From CAWDZK01 sp963726615 (lineage in GTDB: Bacteria > Actinomycetota > Actinomycetes > JACCUZ01): a stretch of DNA of 64,000 bases. The position numbers and the translations under genes were made by a program. The notes below the pieces were generated by a model, which saw nothing but the letters and a program-made list of their open reading frames with translations, did no database searches and had not been told where the DNA came from. Of this stretch, positions 56,149 to 64,000 are shown piece by piece; positions within the stretch are counted from its first letter, which is position 1, and each line of letters opens with the position of its first letter. The stretch spans positions 372,001-436,000 of the forward strand of contig CAVSCX010000003.1 in NCBI GenBank assembly GCA_963726615.1. Reading direction: 5' to 3'.

Positions 56149-56889
56149 ATGTCTGCGCCCGATGAGTTGCGGGCGGGCGCCGCGCTGCGCTGGGTCCGAG
56201 CAGCCGCGCTGGCTGGCACCGCTCTAGTCTTCGCTGCGGTGGCGCACGCGGCTGCGGGTGGCGTGCTCCCCGACCCGCTCGCGATGCTCCTCATCGCCGC
56301 TCTTACCGCCGGCTGGCTCGCAACCCTGCTCGGTCGACCCGCCTCGACCGCGCGTGTGGTCGTCCTGCTCGCCGGGGGTCAAGCGCTGCTGCACGGCATC
56401 TTCACGGCAGCCGGCGGCCACCCCGGTGCCGACGCGGCTGTCGCAGGCCCGCAGCATCTCGGCATGTCCCACGTGGCCGTCCCGAGCGGCCGGCTCGCGG
56501 ACGCCCTGGGGGCCGGCGAACTGGCCGGCCGGCTATCGACCGGACCGAGCCCGGTAGGCGCGTGGATGCACCACCTGCTCGACGACCTGTCGACGCTCGC
56601 CCACCTGGAGATGGCAGCCGCACACATGGTGGCTGCCTGCGGCCTCGGCATCTGGCTCGCGACCGGTGAGCGGCTCGTCTGGCGCCTCGTCGTGCTCCTC
56701 GGCGAGCGCGCGCCCGCAGCAGTGAGGCGGGTCCGGACGATGGTCGACGAGGCCCGGCTCCCCACCGGCCCGGCCGTCACGGAAAAACCCCGGCTCGGCC
56801 GTGTCGCCAAGCGGCGGCACCGGCAGCTGAGATCGCTGCTGCTCGCGCGCACCTTGGGCAGGCGAGGGCCCCCCGTCCTCTGCAGCTGA
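56149..56889 (+). CDS. Integral membrane protein, His/Met-containing, unknown
   Basis: A 246-residue protein with about five hydrophobic segments (AAALAGTALVFAAVAHAAAGG, AMLLIAALTAGWLATLLG, VVVLLAGGQALLHGIF, HMVAACGLGIWLATG, and LVWRLVVLLG). His/Met-bearing loops (GPQHLGMSH, WMHHLLDDLSTLAHLEMAAAHM) could bind metal. No family recognised. The PepSY gene begins 112 nt downstream on the same strand and may work with it. ATG 56149 is chosen; GTG 56146 is equivalent. Confidence 0.65.
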   Translation: MSAPDELRAGAALRWVRAAALAGTALVFAAVAHAAAGGVLPDPLAMLLIAALTAGWLATLLGRPASTARVVVLLAGGQALLHGIFTAAGGHPGADAAVAGPQHLGMSHVAVPSGRLADALGAGELAGRLSTGPSPVGAWMHHLLDDLSTLAHLEMAAAHMVAACGLGIWLATGERLVWRLVVLLGERAPAAVRRVRTMVDEARLPTGPAVTEKPRLGRVAKRRHRQLRSLLLARTLGRRGPPVLCS

Positions 56890-57001
56890 CACACGCCACC
56901 CCAGTCGTGCCGCCGTGCCGAACGGCCGCCGTCCCCTGCCCGCTCCCCGTCCCAGGGGCGGGCGCCCGACCACCCGTGACTGCTGCGTGCATGGAGACCT
57001 G

Positions 57002-58450
57002 ATGGCACTGACCGACAAGACCCGCGTCCGGACGCGCCCGGACCCTTCGACACCGTCCCCCCGTCGTGCCGGTAGGCGGCCGGCGCGAGGGCAAGGGCTG
57101 TTCCGCGCCTTCTGGCGCTGGCACTTCTACGCGAGCTTCCTGGTGATCCCGGTCCTGCTGATGCTGGCCGTGACCGGACTCATCTATCTCTTCCGCTTCC
57201 AGCTGGAGCCGGCTCTGCACAGCGACCTGATGAAGGTGAACGCCCCCGCCGGCCGTGACGCCATCAGCCAGACCTATGCCGCCCAGCTTCGAGCCGTACA
57301 ACGGACCTACCCTGACGCCACGGTCGGCTCGATGACCGAGCCGCCCGCGCATGACCGCGCCACGGTGTTCTCGGTAGACCTTCCGCAAGGGTCCCGCGAC
57401 GTGTACGTCGACCCGTGGGACGCGACCGTGCAGGGCAGCCTCGACCCCGACACGACCCTGTCGGGCCGGGCGGTGCGCCTGCACGGCGACCTCATGGTCG
57501 GCCGGTGGGGCGACTACGTCATCGAGGTCGGTGCGTGCTGGGCGGTCGTGATGGCGCTCACCGGCTACTTCCTGTTCGTGCGCGGGCGCGCTGCCCGGCT
57601 GCGTCGCAAGGCCGCCGGCGCCAGGGCTGCGGCACTGCGGCACCGGCACGGCCTGGTCGGGGCGACCCTCGGCGGAGGACTTCTGCTTCTGCTCGTGTCC
57701 GGACTGCCGTGGACCGGGTTCTGGGGAGAGCAGGTCCAGCAGCTCGCGACCGACCGGGGCAGCTCTCTCTGGAGCCAGGATCCCGGTGCACTGTCCAACC
57801 CGACCTCGACCCTGGATGAATCCCTGCCGCACTCGCACGCCGTCCCCTGGGGGCTCGGGAAGTCTGATGTGCCGCGGTCCGCCGGAGTCGGCGATCCGGA
57901 TCGGTCGGTGGCGAACATCGACACCGCCGTGGTGGTCGCCGAGCGGGAGGGCCTCGCCCATCCGATGACGGTGGCACTCCCCGCAGACGAGGGGGGAGTC
58001 TTCTCGGTGATCGGGGACGCGTTCCACGACCCGACGCGCGAACGTACCGTGCACGTCGACCGCTACGGCGGCACCGTCGTCTCCAGCTACGGCTACGCGG
58101 ACTACCCCCTGCTGGCGAAGACGGTCAGCCAGGGGATCGCGTTGCACGAGGGACGACGCCTCGGCACGTTCAGCGTCGCGGCCACGACGGCGTTCTGCCT
58201 GGGCATCGTGTTCATGTGTGTCAGCGGCCCGCTGATGTGGTGGAAGCGACGTCCCAAGCAGGCCGCCGCCGTCGGTGCCCCACGGGGGCGACTGCCGCTG
58301 GGGAGCACCCCGCTGCTGGCCGTGGCCCTGGTCGGCCTGGCGGTCTTCCTCCCGCTGTTCGGCATGACGCTGCTGACCGTGCTCCTGCTCGACCAGCTTG
58401 TCCTGCGCCGGGTCGGGCGCTTCCGGAGGTGGTTCGACATCGCCGCCTGA
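57002..58450 (+). CDS. PepSY-domain membrane protein
   Basis: A 482-residue protein of the PepSY-associated TM family: WRWHFYASFLVIPVLLMLAVTGLIYLFRFQLEPAL is TM1; VEVGACWAVVMALTGYFLFVRGR, RHRHGLVGATLGGGLLLLLVSGLPWTGFWGEQVQ, and C-terminal TMs (FSVAATTAFCLGIVFMCVSGPLMWWKRRP, LLAVALVGLAVFLPLFGMTLLTVLLLDQL) follow. PepSY domains flank them. Relatives take part in iron or copper reduction and transport, or regulate exported peptidases. The C-terminal heme/metal motifs are not proven here. Downstream is a perfect hairpin at 58472. Confidence 0.85.
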   Translation: MALTDKTRVRTRPDPSTPSPRRAGRRPARGQGLFRAFWRWHFYASFLVIPVLLMLAVTGLIYLFRFQLEPALHSDLMKVNAPAGRDAISQTYAAQLRAVQRTYPDATVGSMTEPPAHDRATVFSVDLPQGSRDVYVDPWDATVQGSLDPDTTLSGRAVRLHGDLMVGRWGDYVIEVGACWAVVMALTGYFLFVRGRAARLRRKAAGARAAALRHRHGLVGATLGGGLLLLLVSGLPWTGFWGEQVQQLATDRGSSLWSQDPGALSNPTSTLDESLPHSHAVPWGLGKSDVPRSAGVGDPDRSVANIDTAVVVAEREGLAHPMTVALPADEGGVFSVIGDAFHDPTRERTVHVDRYGGTVVSSYGYADYPLLAKTVSQGIALHEGRRLGTFSVAATTAFCLGIVFMCVSGPLMWWKRRPKQAAAVGAPRGRLPLGSTPLLAVALVGLAVFLPLFGMTLLTVLLLDQLVLRRVGRFRRWFDIAA

Positions 58451-58471
58451 CCACCCGCCCAGCCCGAGCCA

Positions 58472-58499
58472 GGCCGGTGGCGTCAGCATGCCACCGGCC
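58472..58499. terminator. Hairpin between PepSY and crcB genes
   Basis: GGCCGGTGGC, loop of 8 nt, GCCACCGGCC: a 10-bp perfect stem between convergent genes. Confidence 0.65.
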
Positions 58500-58512
58500 C
58501 GGCCGTCCTCGG

Positions 58513-58887
58513 TCAGGCCGACACGGCCGCCGCCAGCCCCCAGCCGGCGGCGCACAGAGCCAGCCCGATGCCGACGCTCAGGACGACGCCGACGGCAGCC
58601 GCCCGGTGCTCCCCCTCCTCGACCAGCCGGACCGTCTCGAAGGTGAACGTCGAGAACGTCGTGAGCGCACCGCACAACCCGGTGCCCAGGAGGGCGAGCA
58701 CCCACGTCTGCCCGTCCGTGGCCGCCACCGCACCCGCGACCAGACCGAGCAGCAGGCAGCCCACGACGTTGACCGTGACCGTGCCCCACGGCTGCACCGA
58801 CGCGTGCCGGGACTGCACCCAGCGGTCGAGCAGGTAGCGCGCCGGCGCCCCCACCGCGCCCCCCAGCAGGACCATGACCGCCGTCAC
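58513..58887 (-). CDS. crcB: CrcB/Fluc fluoride channel subunit
   Basis: A 124-residue four-TM protein: GGAVGAPARYLLDRWV, TVNVVGCLLLGLVAG and GTGLCGALTTFSTFTFETV are the Fluc signatures (the Asn and TTFSTF segments form the pore). GTG 58887 overlaps the stop of the upstream crcB gene (GTGA). Two different paired CrcB subunits usually form a hetero-dimeric Fluc channel in Gram-positive bacteria. Confidence 0.93.
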   Translation of the reverse strand: MTAVMVLLGGAVGAPARYLLDRWVQSRHASVQPWGTVTVNVVGCLLLGLVAGAVAATDGQTWVLALLGTGLCGALTTFSTFTFETVRLVEEGEHRAAAVGVVLSVGIGLALCAAGWGLAAAVSA

Positions 58888-59327
58888 CGCAGCAGCACCC
58901 GTGCCAGTCGCAGCCCCACGAGCACGGCCAGGACACCGCCGAGCAGCGACCCGCCGACGTACAGGAGCGCGGCCGCAGTCCGGTCCTGCACGAGCAGGCT
59001 TCGCGTGTCCAGGGCGTACGTCGAGAACGTCGTCCAGCCCCCGAGCAGGCCGACGCCGGCGAACGGCCGCAGGTACCTCGAACCCGGCCGGACCTCCGCG
59101 ACCAGCACCATGAGCGACCCCAGCAGCAGGCTGCCGGTGATGTTCACGGTCAGGGTCGCCCAGGGGAAGCCGGACGGGGCCGTGCCGGCCAGCTCGCCCA
59201 GGCCCCAGCGACCGAGGCTGCCGAGCGCGCCCCCGACGGAAACGGCGACGAGCACGTCCAGTCCGGCAACCGGGTCGCGGCGCGCGTCGACGTCCGGGTC
59301 GACCGGGAGGTCGTGGTCCGTGCTCAT
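58884..59327 (-). CDS. crcB: CrcB/Fluc fluoride channel subunit (second)
   Basis: A 147-residue Fluc protein with a 25-residue acidic N-terminal extension (MSTDHDLPVDPDVDARRDP) before the TM core: GGALGSLGRWGLGE, TLTVNITGSLLLG and GVGLLGGWTTFSTYALDT. It is first in the crcB pair. I looked for a fluoride riboswitch in the upstream 140 nt and did not find its consensus. The divergent neighbour is a GAF-EAL gene. Confidence 0.93.
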   Translation of the reverse strand: MSTDHDLPVDPDVDARRDPVAGLDVLVAVSVGGALGSLGRWGLGELAGTAPSGFPWATLTVNITGSLLLGSLMVLVAEVRPGSRYLRPFAGVGLLGGWTTFSTYALDTRSLLVQDRTAAALLYVGGSLLGGVLAVLVGLRLARVLLR

Positions 59328-59471
59328 CGCGGGAAGTCTGCCGCACCCGACCGAACGGCTGAGGCGCGGACTGTGAAGATCGCCTCTGTCGCCGCCGATA
59401 GAGAAGGCAGAGCCGCCCGCGGACCCGCCGGGGCGCGGCAAAGGACGGCCGGCTCCCCGAGGAGACCTGTG

Positions 59472-60728
59472 ATGGGCAGGGCGCGCACCGACGCCGAGCA
59501 GCAGGTCGCCGAGCTGCTCCGCACGGCCAAGGCCGGCCTCAACCTGTCGGTCGCTTTCCTGTCCCGGCTGGACGGGACCACCCAGCACCTGGAGGTGGTC
59601 GAGTCGTCGGTGCCGTTCCTGTTCCGCGAGGGAGCGACGCAGCCGCAGGAGACGACCTTCTGCCAGGCGATCCTGGACGGCAAGCTGCCCCACGTGATCC
59701 CCGACGTGCGCAAGAACCCGGTCGCGATGGCGCTGCCGGCCGCGCGGATGCCGCGGATCCGCAGCTACGTGTCTGTCCCGATCGTGCTCAGCGACGGCGA
59801 GCTCTACGGCACCTTCTGCGCCGCGGGCCTGACCTCGGACAAGGCCTTGAGCAGGCGCGACCAGGCGCTGATGGAGGTGCTCGCGAGAGCGGCCTCGCTC
59901 GTCATCGAACCGGAGGTCCGCGAGACCGCCCGGCGCAGCGCGGTCGAGCGACGGCTGGACCCGGTCCTGGCAGCCGGCGGTCCGGTCGTGGTCCTGCAGC
60001 CGATCGTCGAGCTGGCGACGGCCGACCGCGTGGGCGCCGAGGCCCTGAGCCGGTTCCCGCAGGACTGGGGGCAGGCACCGGATGTCGTCTTCGCCGAGGC
60101 GCACAGCGTCGATCGCGGCCACCGCCTCGAGCTGCTCGCCCTCGAACGCGCCGCCGACCACCTCCACGTCGTCGACGGATACGTGTCCATGAACGTCTCA
60201 CCCGCGACCCTGCTCCGGCCGGAGTGCACGGAGCTGCTCGCGGGACTGCCGCTGGCGCGGGTCCTGCTCGAGCTCTCCGAGCACGACCAGGTCGAGGACT
60301 ACGACGCGCTCCGCGCCGTGCTGCGCCCACTGCGCGCGTGCGGGATGCGGCTGGCGATCGACGACGTGGGCGCAGGCTTCTCCTCGCTGCGGCACATCGT
60401 GCTCACCGCCCCCGACGTCATCAAGCTGGATCGCACCCTCGTCGACGGGGTCGCCACCGACCCGGTGCTGCGCACCCTGGTGACCTCTCTGGTCAACTTC
60501 GCACACGGCTGCCACGCCACGGTTGTCGCCGAGGGGGTGGAGACGGCGGCGGACGCCGAGGTCCTGCTGGCGTGCGGAGTCGACCACGGCCAGGGGTGGC
60601 ACTACGGGCGCCCCGGCCCGCCTGCGGACCTCGCTCCCTGCCCGACGCGTGCGCAGGTGCCCACGCGCCGGGACCCGAAGACGGGTCCGTCGGCTACTTC
60701 ACTCCCAGCAGCTGCTCCAGCGGGTTGA
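59472..60728 (+). CDS. GAF-EAL c-di-GMP phosphodiesterase
   Basis: A 418-residue protein. GAF domain (about residues 5-150): VAELLRTAKAGLNLSVAFLSRLDGTTQHLEVVES ... RSYVSVPIVLSDGELYGTFCAAG. EAL domain (about 165-400) retains all catalytic residues: EAL in VGAEALSRFP, Asn in MNVSPATL, Glu in LLELSEHDQV, DD in AIDDVGAGFSSL, Lys in DVIKLDR, Glu in VAEGVET and Gln in DHGQGWHYGRP. It therefore probably hydrolyses c-di-GMP to pGpG. The strong ribosome-binding site GAGGAG precedes ATG 59472. Its last 35 nt overlap the convergent permease gene. Confidence 0.92.
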   Translation: MGRARTDAEQQVAELLRTAKAGLNLSVAFLSRLDGTTQHLEVVESSVPFLFREGATQPQETTFCQAILDGKLPHVIPDVRKNPVAMALPAARMPRIRSYVSVPIVLSDGELYGTFCAAGLTSDKALSRRDQALMEVLARAASLVIEPEVRETARRSAVERRLDPVLAAGGPVVVLQPIVELATADRVGAEALSRFPQDWGQAPDVVFAEAHSVDRGHRLELLALERAADHLHVVDGYVSMNVSPATLLRPECTELLAGLPLARVLLELSEHDQVEDYDALRAVLRPLRACGMRLAIDDVGAGFSSLRHIVLTAPDVIKLDRTLVDGVATDPVLRTLVTSLVNFAHGCHATVVAEGVETAADAEVLLACGVDHGQGWHYGRPGPPADLAPCPTRAQVPTRRDPKTGPSATSLPAAAPAG

Positions 60729-62196
60729 TCGCGAAGTAGACGACGAACAGGCCGGCGACGATCCACAGCAGCGGGTGCACCTGGGCCGACTTGCCGCGCA
60801 CCATCTTGATGAGCACGTAGGTGACGAAGCCCGCCCCGATGCCGACGCTGATCGAGTAGGTGAACGGCATCAGCATGATCGTGAGGAACGCCGGGATGGC
60901 GATCTCGACGTCGTCCCACTCGATGCCGCGGACCTGGGCCATCATCAGGAAGCCCACGACGACGAGGGCCGGGGTCGCGGCCTCGTAGGGGACGATCGTC
61001 ACCAGCGGCGAGAGGAACGTCGCGAGCAGGAAGAGCACCCCGGTGACCACGCTGGCCAGGCCCGTGCGGGCGCCCTCGCCGACGCCGGCGGCGGACTCGA
61101 TGTAGGACGTGTTGCTGGACACGGCCGCCGCGCCGCCGGCGGCCGCGCCGATCGAGTCGACGATGAGGATCCGCTGCGCGTTGACCGGTGTCCCGGCCTC
61201 GTCGAGCAGCCCGGCCTCCGACCCGATGGCGGTCATCGTGCCCATCGTGTCGAAGAAGTCCGCCAGCAGCAGGGTGAAGACGAACAGCAGGGCGGCGATG
61301 AACCCGACCCGGTCCCATGAGCCCAGCAGGCTGAAGTCGCCGAGCAGGCCGAAGTCAGGTGTCTCGACCGCCTTGTCGGGGATGGCCGGCACGTTGAGGC
61401 CCCAGCCGTTCGGGTTGATCTTGCCCGGGGCGATGAAGCTCGGCCCGATGTCGGCGATCGCCTCGATGACGACGGCAAGGACGGTCGCGCCGACGATGCC
61501 GATGAGGATGGCGCCCTTCACCTTGCGGACGACCATCACGATGATCGCGAGCAGGCCCAGGACGAAGACCAGGGTGGGCCAGCCGGCGAGCTCGCCCCCG
61601 ACACCGAAGCCCACCGGAACCGGTGTGCCGGCAGCGTCCGGGTTGCGCCGGACCACGCCGGCGTCGACAAGTCCGATGAACGCGATGAACAGCCCGATGC
61701 CGACACTGATGGCCACCTTCAGCGCCGGGGGCACGGCATGGAAGACCGCTTTGCGGAAGCCGGTCAGCACGAGCACCAGGATCACGAGACCCTCGATGAC
61801 GACGAGGCCCATGGCGTCGGCCCACGACATCTCCGAGGCGATGGAGAAGGCGACGAAGGCGTTGAGGCCGAGCCCGGTGGCCAGGGCCAGCGGGAAGTTG
61901 GCGACAACTCCCATCAGGATCGTCAGCACTCCGGCAGCCAACGCGGTGGCCGCGGCGACGAGCGCCAGGTCCGGGACGTCGCCGCCGCCCAGGAACTTGC
62001 CGTCGGCGTCCGGGACGGTGCCGATGATGAGCGGGTTCAGCACGACGATGTAGGCCATCGTGAAGAAGGTGACGACGCCACCGCGGATCTCCCGGCTGAC
62101 CGTCGAGCCGCGCTCGGTGATCCGGAAGAACGCGTCCACGCCGGAGGACGGGGTGGGGGTGTCGCGCCGGGCGGGAGCCTCGGAGGAGGCGGACAT
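60694..62196 (-). CDS. NCS2-family purine permease (AzgA-like)
   Basis: A 500-residue membrane transporter. ERGSTVSREIRGGVVTFFTMAYIVVLNPLIIG and ATALAAGVLTILMGVVANFPLALATGLGLNAFVAFSI are typical of the AzgA (adenine, guanine, hypoxanthine) branch of NCS2; SIGAAAGGAAAVSSNTSYIESAAGVGEGARTGLASVVTGVLFL carries the conserved TM10 region. It likely imports purine bases by proton symport. ATG 62196 has GCGAGG upstream. No purine riboswitch was seen in the 142-nt upstream region. Confidence 0.92.
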   Translation of the reverse strand: MSASSEAPARRDTPTPSSGVDAFFRITERGSTVSREIRGGVVTFFTMAYIVVLNPLIIGTVPDADGKFLGGGDVPDLALVAAATALAAGVLTILMGVVANFPLALATGLGLNAFVAFSIASEMSWADAMGLVVIEGLVILVLVLTGFRKAVFHAVPPALKVAISVGIGLFIAFIGLVDAGVVRRNPDAAGTPVPVGFGVGGELAGWPTLVFVLGLLAIIVMVVRKVKGAILIGIVGATVLAVVIEAIADIGPSFIAPGKINPNGWGLNVPAIPDKAVETPDFGLLGDFSLLGSWDRVGFIAALLFVFTLLLADFFDTMGTMTAIGSEAGLLDEAGTPVNAQRILIVDSIGAAAGGAAAVSSNTSYIESAAGVGEGARTGLASVVTGVLFLLATFLSPLVTIVPYEAATPALVVVGFLMMAQVRGIEWDDVEIAIPAFLTIMLMPFTYSISVGIGAGFVTYVLIKMVRGKSAQVHPLLWIVAGLFVVYFAINPLEQLLGVK

Positions 62197-62294
62197 GGGG
62201 ACCTCGCAACGGTGGAGGGACATGGTCGGCGCCTCGGTGCGCCGCGGCACAGCGTGCCAGAGCCGGGCCCGCGCGGGGGCCGGTTCGGGCCTCG

Positions 62295-62313
62295 CGGCAA
62301 CGTGTCGTTGCCG
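62295..62313. repeat. Inverted repeat CGGCAACG-TGT-CGTTGCCG
   Basis: Perfect 8-bp arms with a 3-nt centre, 14 nt upstream of the DUF2530 -10 box. It overlaps the expected -35 region and may be an operator. Confidence 0.4.
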
Positions 62314-62326
62314 GCGCGGACCGTCC

Positions 62327-62332
62327 TAGTCT
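62327..62332 (+). promoter_or_regulatory. -10 box of the DUF2530 gene, leaderless layout
   Basis: TAGTCT followed after 6 nt by the GTG at 62339, with no ribosome-binding site. Confidence 0.5.
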
Positions 62333-62338
62333 GGGCAC

Positions 62339-62617
62339 GTGCCCCCGCCACGCCGCCCCGATCCGGAACCGCTGGAGACCGACGAGGTCCGGGTCGTCGC
62401 TGTGGGCACCGGCCTGTTCGCCCTGGGGCTGGTCGTCACGGTGCTCATGCACGGGCGCCTCGCGGAGGAGGGACGCGGCGACTGGGTGTGGATCATGGCG
62501 TGCGGGATGTTCCTCGGCCTGGTCGGTCTGCGCACCGTCCGTCGGCGCCGCGCCGCTCTGCGTCGAGAGGCGGCAGCCGAACCGTCGCCCGGACCGGTGG
62601 ATCCGGACCGGCACTGA
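62339..62617 (+). CDS. DUF2530 small membrane protein
   Basis: A 92-residue protein with two TM helices: VVAVGTGLFALGLVVTVLMHG and WVWIMACGMFLGLVGLRTVRRRR, preceded by PPRRPDPEPLETDEVRVV. This pattern matches the actinobacterial DUF2530 family, whose role is unknown. It is divergent from the purine permease, a frequent actinobacterial neighbourhood. The start is supported by the leaderless -10 box. Confidence 0.85.
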   Translation: MPPPRRPDPEPLETDEVRVVAVGTGLFALGLVVTVLMHGRLAEEGRGDWVWIMACGMFLGLVGLRTVRRRRAALRREAAAEPSPGPVDPDRH

Positions 62618-62713
62618 CGGTCCCGGCATCGCGGCAGCGGGAGACCAGTGCGGCCGCGCGCCGGGCTCTCCGAAAGGGCTGACGAGCGACGGCTCCAGGG
62701 CTACGGTCTGGCC

Positions 62714-63241
62714 GTGGCGCGCAGCAGCCTCGACGGTCGCGACGTGGCTCGGTGCTGGGCGGGGTTCGCCTCGCTCGGCGCCGGGCTGGTCCACCTCGCG
62801 GTCGTCCGGGAGCACCTGGACGAGTGGTGGCTCTTCGGCGTGTTCTTCGCCGTGCTGGGGATCGGACAGGTCGTCTGGGCGGTGACCGCGCTCGCCCGGG
62901 ACAGGGCCCCCTTCCCGCAGCTGGTGGCGTACGGAAGCCTCGCCGTCGTCGCGCTCTGGGCGGTCACCCGGACCGTGGGCCTGCCCGTCGGCCCCGACCC
63001 CTGGCAGACCGAGGCGGTCGGCCGCGCCGACGTGCTCACCTCGCTGCTCGAGATCGGCGTCGCAGGCGCGCTGCTCGTCGCCGTCCGCCTTCCGGAACGC
63101 GCCGCCCCGGAGCGGCACCCGGCCGGACAATTCGTGGCCCTGATCCTCGCCGGTGCCCTGGCCGTGTTCGCCATCACCACCCCGGCGTTGGCGGACACCC
63201 CCGCCGGCGGCCGGTCCTCGGACCAGATGGAGCACGAGTAG
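62714..63241 (+). CDS. Four-TM membrane protein, unknown
   Basis: About 175 residues with four TM helices: WAGFASLGAGLVHLAVVREH, WLFGVFFAVLGIGQVVWAVTALA, LVAYGSLAVVALWAVTRTVG and VALILAGALAVFAITTPALA, and an acidic, Met/His-ending C-terminus (SSDQMEHE). DVLTSLLEIGVAGALLVAV is a fifth, shorter hydrophobic segment. No family recognised. GTG 62714 starts just before the first helix; GTG 62648 would add 22 charged residues. Confidence 0.65.
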   Translation: MARSSLDGRDVARCWAGFASLGAGLVHLAVVREHLDEWWLFGVFFAVLGIGQVVWAVTALARDRAPFPQLVAYGSLAVVALWAVTRTVGLPVGPDPWQTEAVGRADVLTSLLEIGVAGALLVAVRLPERAAPERHPAGQFVALILAGALAVFAITTPALADTPAGGRSSDQMEHE

Positions 63242-63249
63242 CGGGCGAT

Positions 63250-63282
63250 CCCGTCCCGGTTCGATGCAACCGGGCCGACGGG
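63250..63282. terminator. Hairpin after the four-TM protein gene
   Basis: Outer arms CCCGT/ACGGG and inner arms CCCGGTT/AACCGGG (perfect), loop CGATGC, separated by a 3-nt bulge on the 3' side. Located 9 nt after the stop. Confidence 0.6.
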
Positions 63283-63345
63283 TCGCGCGTGATCAGAGCA
63301 GGACCGCGCGGAGGGCCCGCGCGACGACCGACCCAGGAGTCCACC

Positions 63346-64000
63346 GTGTCCACGATCCAACGCCTCGCCGTCGCCGGTGTCGCGCTCGTCGCCACCCTCG
63401 CCCCCGCCGTCGGGACGGCGGTGCCTGCGGCCGGTGCGACCGGCGCCCCGACCGCCCGGTCCCTCGTCCGCGCGATGGCAGCCGACGGCGTGGCGCTCAC
63501 CCAGCGCCGGGCGGAGGGGCCGGGCTCGGTCGTCGCCGACGGCCTGTGCAGCCACCTCGCCGAGGGCGGCTGCCTCGACGCTGTCCTCACCAAGGACGCG
63601 TCGCTGCTCGTGTTCGACACGGCGCAGAACGCGGCGTACTTCACCGGCTGCGGCGACGACAGGGCGGTCCGGCTCGGCCGCACCGTCGTCTCCTTCGGCA
63701 GCCCACCGCGGATGGGCCAGGCCAGGCAGGAGCGCTACGTCACGGCGGTCCGCCGCTACCGGGCGCACCACCCGCGCGCCCGGACCGACCTCGACCGGAT
63801 CGCCCAGGTGCTGATGCGCCGTGGCCTGCCGATGCGGGATGCCCACGCCGACGAGGGCGAGAGCCGGCCGGGGCTGGCGACCGGTGTCCCCGGTGCCGTC
63901 GACATGATGGCGACGGCGCAGGTCGACGTGATCGTCTTCGGGACCGCCGCTGCTGCGCGGGAGTATGCGGGCGGGGCCGACGACAAGGCCTACCGGCGCG
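63346..64000 (+). CDS. Secreted protein of unknown function (partial, runs off the window)
   Basis: At least 218 residues, open at the right edge. GTG 63346 has AGGAG 6 nt upstream. A Sec signal peptide covers about residues 1-32 (VAGVALVATLAPAVGTAVPAAGA). The mature part contains LCSHLAEGGCLDAVLTKDASLLVFDTAQNAAYFTGCGDD, with three Cys likely in disulfides, and a region VIVFGTAAAAREYAGG near the end. No family recognised; the central part is helical and Arg-rich. Confidence 0.75.
   Translation, partial: MSTIQRLAVAGVALVATLAPAVGTAVPAAGATGAPTARSLVRAMAADGVALTQRRAEGPGSVVADGLCSHLAEGGCLDAVLTKDASLLVFDTAQNAAYFTGCGDDRAVRLGRTVVSFGSPPRMGQARQERYVTAVRRYRAHHPRARTDLDRIAQVLMRRGLPMRDAHADEGESRPGLATGVPGAVDMMATAQVDVIVFGTAAAAREYAGGADDKAYRR

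Noticed and set aside
59328..59471. Fluoride riboswitch upstream of the crcB pair
   Set aside because: The minus-strand leader does not contain the conserved fluoride-riboswitch blocks that I would expect.

Overview
This 64 kb window comes from a high-GC actinomycete chromosome. The evidence is the very GC-rich codon use, the abundance of GTG and TTG starts, many leaderless-type promoters (TANNNT a few bases before the start codon), and typical actinobacterial genes: UdgX, a DtxR/IdeR-type regulator, a mycothiol-dependent maleylpyruvate isomerase relative, a NUDIX plus histidine-phosphatase MutT1 protein behind ppk, an actinobacterial-type SerC and DUF2530. I cannot name the genus. No phage, plasmid, insertion sequence, CRISPR array or rRNA operon was seen. 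One tRNA gene, tRNA-Arg(CCT), lies at 18882-18954.

Layout. 1-3.7 kb: MTA/purine phosphorylase, a SAF-domain membrane protein, MscL, a small acidic protein, a sulfotransferase and a UPF0303 protein. 3.7-6.8 kb: a secreted cupredoxin-like protein divergent from a multicopper oxidase whose 3' end carries an apparent one-base frameshift. 6.9-12.5 kb: a cyclase/AAA-type signalling ATPase with a degenerate C-terminus running in frame into a DUF4242 gene, and a large LuxR-type ATPase. 12.5-18.7 kb: a bicovalent-flavin oxidoreductase, an SGNH lipoprotein, a glycogen-debranching-type enzyme and a GT4 glycosyltransferase. 19.0-23.3 kb: a tightly coupled four-gene operon (acetoacetate-decarboxylase-like, FAD-SLDH-type small subunit, GMC oxidoreductase, VioB-type ferritin-like protein), the best candidate here for an undescribed pathway. 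23.2-28.5 kb: a second cyclase/AAA protein and a GAF-PAS-GGDEF cyclase with a long structured leader.

28.7-33.3 kb: ppk-mutT1, then an NlpC/P60 hydrolase under a c-di-AMP (ydaO-type) riboswitch, and a rhodanese. 33.4-36.6 kb: a DtxR-family regulator divergent from a DNA-repair-like operon (UdgX, an AlkZ-like winged-helix protein, a hotdog-like protein). 36.6-37.0 kb: a gene-poor stretch with a 12-codon ORF behind an extremely strong ribosome-binding site, a nested hairpin and a palindromic repeat. 37.0-43.9 kb: pdxH, citrate synthase, an orphan LanC-like protein, serC, an MFS transporter and a LuxR regulator. 43.9-50.9 kb: a propeller-like secreted protein, a methyltransferase, an MFS transporter, an aldo/keto reductase, a 27-residue membrane peptide, an RNA 2'-5' phosphodiesterase, a sarcosine-oxidase-type flavoenzyme and a mycothiol-dependent enzyme. 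51-56 kb: a MarR-MFS efflux operon with a palindromic operator, a CapA-type lipoprotein, an M28 peptidase lipoprotein and a HAD dehalogenase. 56-64 kb: a membrane protein and a PepSY protein, two CrcB fluoride channels, a GAF-EAL phosphodiesterase, an NCS2 purine permease, small membrane proteins and a partial secreted protein.

Themes. Nucleotide second messengers recur: two class III cyclase proteins, one GGDEF, one EAL with all catalytic residues, and one c-di-AMP riboswitch. Large AAA/STAND-type regulators are also frequent (three in 20 kb). Convergent genes are often separated by strong GC hairpins without a U-tract, or overlap at their 3' ends.
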